Source: Lunularia cruciata
Taxonomy: Eukaryota; Streptophyta; Marchantiopsida; Lunulariales; Lunulariaceae
Direction of reading: 5' to 3'
Assembly (NCBI GenBank): GCA_948567375.1
Contig: OX419755.1
Span: forward strand, 71,366,944 to 71,430,943
DNA: 64,000 nucleotides
Shown: positions 31,450 to 43,841 of the stretch, piece by piece
Position numbering within the stretch: the stretch's first letter is position 1
Layout: every line of letters begins with the position of its first letter
Notes under the pieces: model-generated
What the model saw: only the letters and a program-made list of their open reading frames with translations
The model's database searches: none
What the model was told of the DNA's origin: nothing
Made by a program: the position numbers and the translations under genes

Positions 31450-32211
31450 TTAAGCCTTACATTCTTCTAACTCATGAGGTGATAGATGATATGGTGCCTT
31501 ACAAAGAGGTGTCTTCTTCAAAAAAATGTCAATTTTATGACCTACTCTTCTTTTTGGTGGTAATTTTGAGAGTAGATCATCCAAGACAACATCTTGAAAC
31601 TCATTGACCACATCTATCAATTTCTCATGAATTTGTCCATCAAGTTGTGCACTCTTGACTTCTCTTATTAGACCCATGAGACATCTATCTATCTTACAAA
31701 TAGCTATTGTCCCTATGACATAGAGAGGCAATTCTTGCTTCTGTGATCTTTCTTTAATCCCAATGATCTTCCATTGGCAAGTTCTCACTATTTTCTCCCT
31801 CCAATCAACCATAGGGTTGTAATGCTCTATCCATGGCATGCTTAAGATTGCATCATAACAAGCTAACCATATCACTCACCACTCAATTGCTTCTTGATAC
31901 TCTCCTATAAAGAGTGCCACCTTTCTAGATAATTACCCAATCCTCTTTGTCTACCCATTAAGTAGCTATACTTGTGCATTCTCATTCTTCTTTGGATCTA
32001 TCTCTAATCTTAATGCAATAGAGCAAGATAAGAAATTCTCTATTGCTCCAAGGTCTATCAATATTTTCACTTGATTGCCTTCTATGACTCCATTCATGAT
32101 AATCAATTGTAAGTTTGTCTTCCTTGATCTTTGTGCATTTATCCTCTTCCTTTCCTTGCTTATTTGCTTCTCCATTGAGCTAGTAAGGTCACAAGGTACA
32201 TTTATTGGCAA
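31450..32211 (-). pseudogene. A2 protease and RT start
   Basis: Open pieces are 31966-32211 (QLIIMNGVIEGNQVKILIDL then GAIENFL, active site D-L-G as in A3) and 31450-31875 (AILSMPWIEHYNPMVDW, then NEFQDVVLDDLLSKLPPKRR). A frame change lies between. Confidence 0.8.
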
Positions 32212-32219
32212 TCTTTGTT

Positions 32220-32990
32220 TTTTGATGTGATTTTTGCATCTTCCTCTTCAACTCATCTCTCCATTTTGTTCAAAGATCACTTGCATGGAAGCCAAGGGCC
32301 TCTAAGAAAACAAGCATGGCAGTTTATAGTTATATGCCCAACTTGGTTGTAATTGTAATAGCAATGTTGTTGTGCTTGAGTCTCTTTCCCTCATGGGACT
32401 CCATCTCTCCTTGGAGTGGTCATGCTCCTTGGTCTTGAAACCAAATGTTGCCTTATTCCCTAGGAATTGGTCCACCAAAATGATGTGTTTCAACCTGATA
32501 ATATTGAGTTAAGACAACCCCTTCAACTACTCCAAACGCCACTACTATTCTTTGAGTGAAAGAAATGACTTCAAAAATAGTGCAAGGATTTTGTACCATT
32601 ACTTCTTGGCAAATTTGCTCTTTTGAAATTGTCCAAAGCTTCTATTGGAATCATGTTTGTTATTGCAACTTGTAGATCAAGAAATGCCTCCATGTACTCT
32701 TAATGTTGTTGTTCTTCTTCAATCTTCTTAGTCGGGGTTGGGCCATCTGCATGGAATTCAGGGATTGGAAGTTCTTTAGCAGCACTTCCTACATTTCCAT
32801 CCAAGTGAACTCTCTTTCTTTTGCCAACATTGCTCATTCCCAAGCATCATACTATGTGAGTGCTTTATCAATCAAGTACCCATATGCAAATACGTCTACA
32901 AAATAATAAGTGATCTCTATTGTTAATGATCAAAGGTCTCAATTCATTCTTGAAATCCAATTACCCCTTGTAAGCCTCAATATTGCATGT
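32220..32990 (-). pseudogene. A2 gag, 3' part
   Basis: It matches A3 50060-50880. The zinc knuckle near 32330 reads HCYYNYNQVGHITINC, so the second Cys is lost. It ends at the A LTR inserted at 32991. Confidence 0.75.
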
Positions 32991-33726
32991 TGTAATACTC
33001 CGAGCACAAGAGAAGAGAGAAAACACAGATTGCACACTCAAACAATCGATTCCCCAAGGGAGCACCTTCTCTTTATATAGACAAAGAGGATCTCGCCAAG
33101 GAAGCTCCACCATAGGATTAGGGACACAGATAGGTGACATGTCAGCAAGCTCCACCCTTGGATTACTTACTTGGATGGGTGACATGTCTGGTCTAGGTCC
33201 TATCGGGTTGGTCAAACAAGCTTTGACCGGAGGGAATCTTTTAGGGAATCTTCCTGTAGGAATCTCAGAATCATATGAGTAAGGTACCATTGGAAAGCTC
33301 TCGACGAGACAGAGCAGGGGGGAGGGAAGGCCAGCCTTTTCTCCATTGGGAGGGGGAATTTGCACATTTTTGAGGCCTAATTCATCCATTTAGGCCTCCA
33401 AAATTGCCTCCAAATATTTCAGGCATATTTTTGTTCCTACTCTATTAGTAGAAGTCCCCTTTTGCTGATACCTCTTTTTGATTTGTTTAGTCCATCATGT
33501 GTAACATCCTTCCATATATTACGAAACCAATTCTCACCTTTAAATCATATGTCTAGCTATTGGTTCTAAGGTTCTCAAGTCTATTTTGGTTTTTGCCCTA
33601 TTAGTAGAAGTACTCTTTTGGTGATACTTCTATCTTATCTATTTTTACCATCATGTATAACATCATTCTAGATGTTACCAAACCAAATTTCACATCTAGA
33701 TCATATGGCTAGCTCTTGGTATTACA
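32991..33726 (-). mobile_element. Solo LTR of family A in A2 gag, 736 bp
   Basis: The + strand runs TGTAATACTCCGAGCAC to GGTATTACA with CATGT on both sides (32986-32990 and 33727-33731). No internal sequence remains. It is close in sequence to the A3 LTRs, so younger than its host copy A2. Confidence 0.92.
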
Positions 33727-33731
33727 CATGT

Positions 33732-34020
33732 CTTCTTCATCTATAGCAACAATGTGGCTTTATTGATGACTAGGGTTGGTGTCATTGGCATGAGTGTCAT
33801 TCCAAGTACTTCAACCTCTAGTATTGAGTTTTATTATGTTCCCCTTCTTGCATTGCCTGATCATTCCTAAAGGTAATACTTGACTCCGCAATGCCTCCAT
33901 GGTCGTCTTGATCTCCCAAAACTTGTTCAACATCCGTTGCATTCCTTGCATCAAATCCTATAATTTTGGTTCCATGATTCCTACACACGACTTTGCTCAA
34001 ATGCTACTTCCTACTTCAAT
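33732..34020 (-). pseudogene. A2 gag, 5' part
   Basis: The minus strand follows A3 50900-51140 (PVLAIEVLGEAP region back to the MDPQLQELVQ start), ending near 33980. Stops are present. Confidence 0.75.
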
Positions 34021-34029
34021 AGAGAGTTA

Positions 34030-34460
34030 ATATGATCACTTGGGAGGGGGCACGGACTGTTGGGACTACCATTAGGACTTCAAAGTCTATCACTCATTGA
34101 TAATATTCCTCATCACAATTGCAGACTACAAAATCCTTAAATAACACTTTTGGTCTAACCACATAAAAAAATTCTACTTGAGTGTTGAAGGAGAGAGGAT
34201 TTGGTATATTCAGATCCATCACAACCAAATGTAGATTGAAAAATCCTATTTTCTATTGTAGATCACTATAGGTAGAATCCTTGAGTTTGGTGAATTCATC
34301 ATTATATCCATGAGCTTTGCTTTGAAATGATAAATGAGATATACTCACTTGCTCTCACTAGGTATATATAATCTTGAAGTGGAACAGATTTAGGAACAGA
34401 GAGTGGGATGCATGAAATTGTACTCCATGAATCTCCATCCTATCCTCTCTCTAAAACACT
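34030..34460 (-). pseudogene. A2 pre-gag frames A and B, decayed
   Basis: On the minus strand the text NIPNPLSFNTQVEFFYVVRP and SKAKLMDIMMNSPNSRILPI can be followed, equal to ORF-B and ORF-A of A1 and A3. Here the two reading frames and the boundary stop have drifted. Confidence 0.65.
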
Positions 34461-34577
34461 CCTAATCTATCAATTTCACTATGGTTTCTCTCCTTGAATT
34501 ACTCAATCTCAATAGCCCATGTTCCTCCAAGAAGGGTGATCCACTCTCTTGGATTGGAACACCTACTTTGATACCAT

Positions 34578-35172
34578 TGTAATATTCCAAGGATAGGAGA
34601 ACTCACAAAAGAAAACCCAAAAGAAGAAACACAAGCTTCACACTCAAAACTCCGATGCCCCAAAGGAGCATCTTGTCTTTATTATATAGCAAAGAGGATT
34701 CCCTCAAAGGAAGTTCCACCCTTGCATCAGATACATGGATTGGTGATATCTTAGTGACTTGTACCCTTAGATTAGTTGCATGTATAGGTGACATGTCAAT
34801 TTTTTTCCTATCTGGTTGGTCAAACAAGCTTTGATCAAAGGGAATCTGTAGAGAATCTTCTTGTATGAATCTCCAAATTGCATGGGTGAAGTATCGTTGG
34901 AAAGCTCTTGCCAAGAAAAACTAGGGAGAGGAAGGCCAACCTTTTTTACCTTAGGGAGACTTGATGCATTTTCAAGGTCTAATTGATCCATTTAGGCCTC
35001 TAAAATTGGCTCTAAAGTTTTTAGGCTATTTTTTACTTTTACACTATTTGTAGAAGTACTTTTTTGGTGATACCTCTATCTGATCTACTTATTCCATCAA
35101 ATATAACATTTTTGTAGATATTACCAAGACAATTTTCATCTCTAGATAATATATCTAGCTATTGGTGTTACA
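34578..35172 (-). repeat. A2 5' LTR, 595 bp
   Basis: The + strand runs TGTAATATTCCAAGG to ATTGGTGTTACA. A primer site remnant (GATACCA on +) lies at 34571-34577. Confidence 0.88.
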
Positions 35173-38064
35173 CTAGCACATTGGTTGATTTGGCAAATTT
35201 CTTGTTAATGTGCTCCTATAGTCAAACTACTAGTTAGTCAATTGTTTTTTCCAAGTAGACCTTTGATTCTAGAGTTTAAATCTGTAACTTTAGCTTGTAG
35301 AGTTTGGTGTGGTGTGGCTTTACTTGTGTTGCTTTCTTTGCAAGTCCCACCAATTGGTCCTTTGCCTCTCACATTTGTTAGAGTATCTTTATCTTCTACT
35401 CTTCTAGGCCAATGCAAATTGTATGTACTTCAACCATAAAATCTTCTCTCATTTGACCTCCTTCTCCTCCTCCTTTAGTTCTTCTTGCATCTTGTTTGTG
35501 TTGAAGATTCACTTTCATGTGATAGTCATTCCATCGCACTTCCATTGCTACCACACTCACCTTGGCTACATCCAATTTGCTTTGGATGTGAGGTACTTCC
35601 TCATCTTGACTTCTCAATTGTTCCTCAAACTCCTATGAACTAAGCTAAATGGACCCTTAAGTCTTCTTGTAATCTCTTGATTTCTTATTCTTACTACCTA
35701 AACCGTGTAAGAAGCAAAGTAGTATGCATCCTTGCCTTGAAGTTCCCATACACTAGAGCACTCTAGTGTATGGGAACTTCAAGGCAAGGATGCAGACTAC
35801 TTTGCTTCTTACATGGTTTGGCTTTTTGGGCTTCCTCCTTATATTGATTATGCATCTCTTTATATTTCCTCCGTTGTCTTGGCCTAATCTACCCTTACCA
35901 AGTAGGAGTTATTGTGTAGTCTTCATACAAGAGAAGTATAATTGGTGATATCTTGGTAGTAGTCTTGATAAATTGATAGAATTTCCTCCAATATGTTATT
36001 GGAGCAAGAATGCCCAACCCCTTGGAATTAGAAGAATGGTACACCCATTTCTATTATACCACCTATAGAGGTTCTCTCTTTTGTCTTTGATATCAATCCT
36101 ATCTTTTGTTTGACCTTTGGGTAACATAGGTTCTTCTTCTTCCACTTGCTTCTTCTCTTCTAAAGGCCTTCTTTCTTCTTTGTCAATCTTTGCTTATTCT
36201 TTGCTTGTTTCTTTGTTTGTTTCTTGATTGCTGGACCTTTGGCTTTGGGTACTTGACCTTTGGGTTTGGGTATTTCTTCTTCCTCACCCTTTATATCCAA
36301 AGGTCCCACTTCCTCATCATGGGCTGCTTTGGTGTGTATTACTCTTCTGGCCTGAAGGTCTTCTTCCTTGTTTGGTTGTGGCTACTAAAGTTCTTTGCAG
36401 TTCTCCTTTTGTTGGTGCAAATTTTGCATCTTTGTATTTCTCATTGTCTTCCTCCTTTTTTGAAGACAATTACATGAGTAAGAGTGAATTCTCTCTTTCA
36501 TGTTCTCCTTCATTGTTAGTTTCTTTGGCCTCTCCTTCCAAAGACTCTTCAATCACATGAGGGTTCTTCCTTGCACCCTTCACCTTTACCTTTGGTCTTG
36601 CAAGTATTTCTTTATTTTCATGTTGAAGCCAAGTGTACTACTTGCTTTTTATGCATACTCTTTGCTGGCTAATTTGTACTTTTGCTACATTACTCTCCCT
36701 TCTAATTGTGATGCAAAGTACCCCTTTGGATAGAAGTGACTAAGGAACTTATTCCTTTGTAAGGAGAATCATTCCCATATAGAAATGGAGCACAAATGGA
36801 GATAGATGTGTCATTCTTCCTTCCTTGTTCATGTCTTTTCACATGTCTTGGGTCAAAGTGTATAACATGTGCACCCAACTCACCAATTGCCTTTTATACA
36901 TGAATTTGAAGAAGATTGATTGGCTAGAGTTGAGGTAGGTTGTTCTCTTTGACTTGAATAACTTCATGACTACCTCAACAATAACGCTTCAAGTGAGATC
37001 ATGGTAACCTCCTACTTTTTACCTATTATTAGTCTTTAGTTCATTGAAGTATGCATTCAAACCCTTCTCCAAGTTCTTGTTTGGTCAATGCCATTGGGTC
37101 TCCAAGTTCATCATTCTTGGTGGCAAAGTTTCTAAGCAAGGACATCTCTCTAGTGCTCCTTAGTCCAAAAAAACAAGTTTCTTCTAAGGTTGATCATTAT
37201 TGGGTCCCTAATTTCTCTAATTTATAGATCATCTCTAAGTACTTAATTCCTAGCTCCATGGCAACAAGCCCAATTTCTTGTTATGAATTATGTATGCTCT
37301 ATGATGCAATGCCAATTTGTGTATGGTCAATGGTTTAATAATCACTTCAAGCACTTACCTAGGTTGCCTTGGTGCTATTACCATATTACCTCCTCTCACC
37401 ATAGTACTTCTAATTTTTTTAACAAAGGCAAACAAAAGTTTCTATCATGAAGGCCTATGAGAACTCAATGCCAAAGGTGGGAGAAACTCTTGATTGCTTT
37501 GGGCTCATAACTAACTTTAATATGAAAAATATGAAAGATTGCTATAAATGCCTTGATTTTAAAGCCTTAGCCTATCTATTACATATCTTCATTGGCTTAG
37601 TTGTGGTTGAGTGGTCTCAATCTACACATGCAAGTACTTTTGTGGCATTTATTTATCTAGATGGCAACACATTCAAACCATTGTACTTCCTTTAGGGCCA
37701 AATGTCTTTAAAGTGTATGTCTTTGGCAATAAAGGTCTTTGGGTCAAAGGTTAGTAGTGGTGAAGGTCTTTGAGCTGAAGGTTGGTGGTGCCAAAGGTCT
37801 TTGGTCTTGTACTCCTTTGACATGGATCCTCCTCTAGCTCAACCTCTTCAAATTCATTTCTTTTAAATCCTTTTTTTCCTTTGAGCTCATTCTTCTTACC
37901 TATGAAATTGTCTTCTACTTTGAAGGTAAGTAGTATTAAAAAACTCTCTATCCTTGGCAAGCCTATAGCCTAGCATAAGCTTAATAAAAGGTCATAAAAC
38001 TAAACAAAAATAGGATTTTGGCAAAAAGGTAATCACTAAAAATACTTATAGGACATTCTACCAT
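35173..38064 (-). other. Decayed lysine-rich coding repeat, possibly related to family C
   Basis: Minus-strand fragments are rich in Lys, Glu and Pro, for example KGEEEEIPKPKGQVPKAKGP near 36230-36310 and a coiled-coil-like frame at 35396-35617. The style (acidic-basic repeats, TTTGGGTC-type DNA motifs) recalls family C, but I could not align the ends, so the relation is a guess. No host gene recognised. Confidence 0.35.
35701..35818. repeat. Near-perfect 58-bp inverted repeat, 2-bp loop
   Basis: The left arm 35701-35758 and the right arm 35761-35818 are reverse complements at all but two positions, with CA between them. The DNA could extrude as a cruciform, and an RNA would form a long hairpin. 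It lies inside the lysine-rich repeat region. Confidence 0.95.
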
Positions 38065-38197
38065 GAAGCTTTTGAGATGCTTTTAGAATATTTCTAGTAT
38101 CATAGAGTATGCTAATTATACTTCCTTTTCTCTATAATTTTTTATTCCACTAACTCATTAGCCCTTACTAACCCTTTGATTAACTCCATATTGTTAC
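38065..38197 (-). repeat. Partial family B LTR and polypurine tract
   Basis: GAAGCTTTTGAGATGCTTTT to AACTCCATATTGTTACA corresponds to the last 130 bp (+ strand) of the B LTR, and what follows (TATTTGG...AATTGGTGAT) to the region past the B2 3' LTR. Confidence 0.65.
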
Positions 38198-38300
38198 ATA
38201 TTTGGACATTAATAATTGGTGATGCATAGTGCATATATACATTGCTACACAATATACTACTAAATATTAATACCAATATTATACACTAAACAATCACAAT

Positions 38301-38888
38301 TGTAATACTTTGAGGACAAGAGAACTCTCCAAGAGAAATACAAGAGAAAAAACATAAGCTTCACACTTAATACCTTAATGTTCCAAAGAAGCACATTCTC
38401 TTTATTATGTAGCAAAGAGGATCCCTCAAAGGAAGCTCCATCCTTGGATCAGATATATGGATTGGTGATATGTCAACAAGCTCCACCCTTAGATTAGTTG
38501 CTTGGATGGGTGACATGTTGGTCCTTGTCTTATTTGGTTGGCCAAACAAGTTTGATTGTAAGGAATCTTTAGGAACTCTTCTTGTAGGAATCTAATAATC
38601 ACATGGATGAAGTATCGCTCTCAATGAGACAAAACTAAGAGAGGGAATGCTAGCCTTTCCTCCAATGGGAAGGAAGGTGTCCCATTTTCAAGGCCTAATT
38701 CATCTATTTAGGCCTCCAAAATTAGCTTTGAAGTTTTTAGACTATTCTTGGTTCTTGCCCTACTAATGGAAGTACTCTTTTGTTGATACCTCTATCTAAT
38801 CTACTTACTCTATCATATATAACATCCTCCCATATGTTACCAAACCAAATTTCACCTCTAGATAATATGTCTAGCTATTGGTATTACA
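38301..38888 (-). mobile_element. Solo LTR of family A, 588 bp
   Basis: The + strand runs TGTAATACTTTGAGG to TTGGTATTACA, flanked by ACAAT (38296-38300) and ACAAC (38889-38893), four of five matching. No internal sequence. Confidence 0.85.
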
Positions 38889-38982
38889 ACAACTCATATA
38901 GAAATTACACACAAACTCCAAAGACCCACAGTAAATAATTGTTAGAAAATCAGATCAAGTATCAAATTTGAAGACTCAACAC

Positions 38983-39704
38983 TGTAATACTCTGAGTGCA
39001 GGAGAGGAGAGAAAACACAGACTTCACACTCAAACATTTGATGCTCCAAGGGAGCACCTTCTCATTATTATATAGCCAAAGAGGATCTCCTCCAAGGAAG
39101 CTCCACCATAGGATTAGGCACATAGATAGGTGACATGTCAGCAAGTTCCACTCTTTGATTACTTACTTGGATGGGTGACATGTTGGTCTAGGTCCTATCT
39201 AGCTGGTCAAACAAGCTTTGACCGGAGGGAATCTTCTTGTAGGAGTCTCAGAAATCACGTAAGGTACCATTGGAAAGCTCTCGACAAGAAAAACCAGGGG
39301 GGAGGGAAGGCCAACTTTTCTTCTTTGGAGGGGCATCTGCACATTTTCGAGGTCTAAATCATCCGTTTAGGCCTCCGAAATTGCCTTCAAAGATTTCAGG
39401 CATATTTCGGTTCTTACTCTTATTAGTAGAAGTCCTCTTTTGGTGATATCTCTTTCTAATCTATTTAGTCCATCATGTGTAACATCCTTCCAGATGTTAC
39501 CAAACCAATTCTCACCTTTAAATCATATGTCTAGCTATTGGTTCTAAGGTTCTCAAGTCCAAATCAGTTTTTGCCCTATTAGTAGAAGTACTCTTTTGGT
39601 GATACTTCTATCTGATCTATTTTGACCATCATGTGTAACATCATTCTAGATGTTACCAAACCAAATTTCACATCTAGATCATGTGGCTACCTCTTGGTAT
39701 TACA
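38983..39704 (-). mobile_element. Solo LTR of family A, 722 bp
   Basis: The + strand runs TGTAATACTCTGAGTGC to TTGGTATTACA with perfect AACAC on both sides (38978-38982 and 39705-39709). Only 94 bp separate it from the preceding A LTR. Confidence 0.92.
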
Positions 39705-41097
39705 AACACTAAATATAAACTACAAATATGCCTAGATCATATCATTAAGCCACACCCACTCTAGCTATGAGAATCCAAGTGATGCTTACTAGCCTTTGTC
39801 CACCATAGCCAAGAGCTCAAAGGCTCAACATAGAAAAAGTGAGCTCTATGGAGCTGCACTTTGAGTTGAGATACTAGAGTAGCTAAGGATCTAGCCTTAA
39901 TGGTACATTTGATGGCCCACTTGACAATGCAAACAATATCCCAATGGTGCAATCAATCAACCTACTACCATATCTAGCTACCATAAGAAGTCCTTGAGCA
40001 AATTTTGATAATATGGTGACTACCAAAACCATCAATCTAGCATCCTATCAAACTAGCTTCAACGCTTCAAATGTTGTGATAGTTATTACATGTATAGACA
40101 TTACTACACATTGTACATGATTTTCAACATCATAAACTACAAAAAAATCATATAGAAGTCACACATAAACTCCACAAACACATAATTGCACTCTACTTGA
40201 TGGTTAGTTCCCTCTAACTCTAGATATCCATCTAATCTAAGTATATGATATGTCCTATGGTGAGCAAATATCACAAGGTTGGGTGCTATCAAGCCTCTTG
40301 TTAGTTGTGTTTCTATAATGTATATCACACAAAGAATGAATTAGCTATAATGTCAAATACATTGAAGGCATAGCCACTGCCCTTGAGAAATCACTGTGAA
40401 AGGAGGGGTATGCAAACCTGCCATATACCATGATCCTCTCAAGAAAGTATCACATAATAACATAGAATCATCTCTATCCAAAGAGTCACATAACATACAC
40501 TGCAAGCTTGCACATACAATTTCTAAGCTTAGGTTCATCATGTTATCAATGTTTGGGAGGTAGTATGGCACATAATTGCACACATGATCCTTAAAAACAA
40601 CAAAAGTCACCATCATGTCAAACAACACCATTGTGTCCTTCCAACATAAGGACTCTAGAAGGCAAAACCTTACACACTCTCAAGATAGTGTGGCATGTAG
40701 TAACATCAATTATTGTTGGTACAATCTATTATAGATATATATAATCACCGGAATGAACCAATGGATTGAGGATCTATAACCTCCTCTTCAAATAGTGGCA
40801 TAATGTAAGGTATTCCTATGTTGAGCAATTGCTAATCTATTAAATGATACTGGCATCACTCTCCAAAAGATCTTTATTTTTTGAAAACATGTGCTCACTC
40901 ATATATCCAAATCATCCAATTTCAAAACTACAAAAAAATCATGGCAAATAGTTGCAAGTAAATTTGGATCTCATCCGTAGAAATATAAAGACAAAGATGC
41001 TTGTTGATTAAAACTAACAACCCATAGCCAACCAAGGTAACTAGAGAACCAAATCTTCCAAGTGACCTCTTGACAAACCATACTTATGCAATCCTTT
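39705..41097. other. No gene recognised
   Basis: Mixed repeat DNA. One stretch (40132-40190, ATAGAAGTCACACATAAACT) is a diverged copy of 38893-38940, so this may be an old LTR-like repeat. Confidence 0.4.
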
Positions 41098-42500
41098 CTT
41101 TGTTATTTGAACCACTCTCTACTAACCCATCTACCTCAAGGTGATCTTGGGAGGTAATATGGTGATCAATCAAGGCCTTGTCACACAAGACTTGAAACTC
41201 TCCCAAGAAAATTTGTACTCTCATTAGTCAAGACCTTGGTTGGTGCACCAAAATAACTAAGAACTCAATCCAAGAACAAGGAATTTGTCCTTTTATTAGA
41301 ATTGTCAAGAAATTCCACTAACTCAATCCACTTGGAGTAGTTCTTCACCATAAGTAAAACATATTGATGATGTGTTACAATCAATAATAAAGGTCCAACA
41401 AAGTCTAAACTCCAATAGTAACCCAACCCCATGATAGGTAATAGGTGTAACTAGGGCATACAAGCATTCTACTTGGTTATATCATACTCTAACTTGGTCA
41501 CAAACCACCCATTTGACACCAAAAAACTATACATTGGTTTGCATGCGGTGCCACCAATAATGACTTTGAAATAAACTATATGTCCACTTTATTCCAAAAT
41601 GTGCTAACTCCTTGTGAGCCTGTCATTCAAAATATGACCTTTGAGATGGAAGAGGTACTCCTTGCACTCTACCATCCTCCCGTACTCAAAGAAGATGTAT
41701 ACTCTATCTAAACTGCTTGGCTTGCTGGAGTGTATGGTCTCTTTCCTTGGCACTAATTGTGCCACACACGATACCAATACAAAGATAGTCTATCACCAAG
41801 ATATAATCATGAATATCTTGCTGACTTCTATTAATATCTCCACTCTCTAAATCAAAGACCTCAATAACTACTCTTATCTATACTTTGAGAGATACCACCA
41901 AAACTCAAATCCATATACACAAAAATCTAAATGCATGCCAAATTGACACCATCTCTTCATTTATCTTACCATGCCAACGTGCTCTTGTTTGATCATGTTG
42001 GCTAGTACATAGATTTGTACTCAACCAATCTGCATCATGATTTGTCACTTTATATCTATGAACAATCATGGAATCATACTCTTGTAAAATCAAAGCACAT
42101 TGTGCAAATTTCCTTGAAATCTTATCATACTCTATCAACCACTTCAATGATTTATGATCAATCATAAGAGTGAAGAGCTTTTCAAAAAAGAAAAATCTAA
42201 AATGTGCTATTGCACACATTATTGCCAAGCATTGCTTCTTATATAAATTTCACTTTCTCTTTGTTGAATTGTTGGAGCAACTAACATATGCCACTACAAA
42301 CTTCTTCCCCTCATTATTTTGATAAGTGAGTATTTCTCCAAGCTCCAATGTACTCCAATCAACATGAACCTAGAACTGATGTCCTTTGATCTATCTCCTA
42401 AGGATAGGAGAGGATGTCAACTTTTCCGTGAGCTCCACAAAAAATTTGTCTTATTCATCATCCCAACACCACTCTTGTATCAACTTGGTCAACTTTATCA
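41098..42500 (-). pseudogene. Relic E: non-chromodomain gypsy integrase, RNase H and RT end
   Basis: On the minus strand from right to left: VHVDWSTLELGEIL and FVVAYVSCSNNS (RNase H start, 42290-42480), DHKSLKWLIEYDKISRKFAQ and LILQEYDSMIVHRYKVTNHD (41905-42228), then integrase WSLDFVGPLLLIVTHHQYVL and VLTNESTNFLGEFQV, where the second catalytic Asp is Asn, and HLEVDGLVES with Glu. It differs in sequence style from A and B. LTRs were not identified. Confidence 0.75.
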
Positions 42501-43841
42501 AAGCCTTGGCAATTACACTAAATCTTCTCACATGTTGGTGATAACAAATTTCCAATCCAAGGGATGCTTACACTACTCAAATTTGTAGGTCAAAGAATAC
42601 ATGCAACTGCTAAACCTTGGTTTGCTAAAGCCTTAGTCCGGCAAATAGATAGTGAGAACCCAAATACTCAAACTAATCCTGGAGAATCTACACTTCTCAT
42701 AATGTTATTTGAGTCCATGAGATCTCAATCTCCCAAACACCTCCAACAAATGTCTCCTTCCTTGACATATGTAAGGTGCTTAATTAACCTACATGTAAGA
42801 AGATAAGATTCTAAATGTATAGTGAGGATGAGCAAAGAAGATCTTGGCTTCCCTCAATCATTAGATACAGTTGGCTTATAGTAAGAAGAGTATATAAGGC
42901 TTTGACTTAAGTGTACATATTCATTCATTCCCTTTATCTTGACATAGCAAAAGAGCCAAAATCTCTTCTTCTTTTTTGCCATCATTTTGAGTATATAACA
43001 ATAAAAAAACTACAAGATAGTGACATTTCTCTTCAATTCAATCATTCTAGAATTATCTATTACTTGCCATTGTATCACTTTTTGGTTAGTATTGGGTTAT
43101 CAGAATCAGTTCTTTATTTGTTTTAACTTTTGTACATATTATTTACTTTTCTACTCAAATTATCCTAAGTATAATTTAATAATATAATTCTTTTTTCCTC
43201 CCAAATATAATCCATTTCACTATTTTCTTCTTTATTCTATATTTTAATTTTGAAAATGATGTCCCATCAAAGGATCAAGACCAAGACAATACTTCCATTC
43301 TCTATAAAAGATGTGATTACAAATCTTGTGTAATGCATTATCAACTCTAAGTAAATGGTGATGTTGGGTTTTGAAAATTGACCATAATTTTTTTGTCTTG
43401 TGTGAGTTTGGTGAATAGATTATTAACATATGCAAACTTTTGCCTATAAAAGGTATTATGGTGAGGTTGATAATGGAATTTTTGGGATTCTTTGCATTCT
43501 GTGCATCTCAAAACAATACATCTATATTTTATAGGGTCTTAATGAAGTTTGTATGATCAAGTTTTTCCTTGAGTTCTAATGGGCATTTAACATAGAGGTG
43601 GTAATTTCAAGAACCAATGGAGAATTTTTCTTTCAAAATAGTGCTTTTTTTCATGATAGTGATTATCAATGAGCAAAGCATTGTATAGGCCTTATGCTCT
43701 ACACATCTAATTGAAGCATTTTGCCCAAATATACTTTACATCACAAATATATACTTGAAATTTTTTGCATATAATGTTCTTTGCAACTTTATGTGAATAA
43801 AATACTCAATTTTATTATATTATAATTGGAGAATTCTATAC
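42501..43841. other. AT-rich DNA, no gene recognised
   Basis: Short frames only, without recognisable domains. Confidence 0.5.

Larger units (their letters stand above)
30264..31500 (-). pseudogene. A2 reverse transcriptase, split by a B LTR
   Basis: The thumb and FLDD region (about 30290-30740) is followed, after the B LTR, by the palm and fingers (31164-31500), with [20 protein letters not shown] open at 31115-31381. Frame is lost at many points. Confidence 0.8.
25727..35172 (-). mobile_element. Chromovirus A2, decayed, with four nested insertions
   Basis: LTRs are 34578-35172 (5') and 25727-26474 (3'), with CTAGA / CTAGC outside as a probable target duplication. Internal order on the minus strand matches A3: pre-gag, gag, protease, RT, RNase H, integrase, chromodomain. 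Inserted are C3 (28239-30119, in RNase H), a B LTR (30741-31163, in RT), an A LTR (32991-33726, in gag) and a LINE-like piece (about 26304-26455, in the 3' LTR). It is the most mutated A copy, so probably the oldest. Confidence 0.85.

Noticed and set aside
34603..34991. Minus-strand frames of 103 and 74 codons
   Set aside because: They lie inside the A2 5' LTR; the same kind of chance frame occurs in all A LTRs (for example 32961-33389 and 45990-46277).
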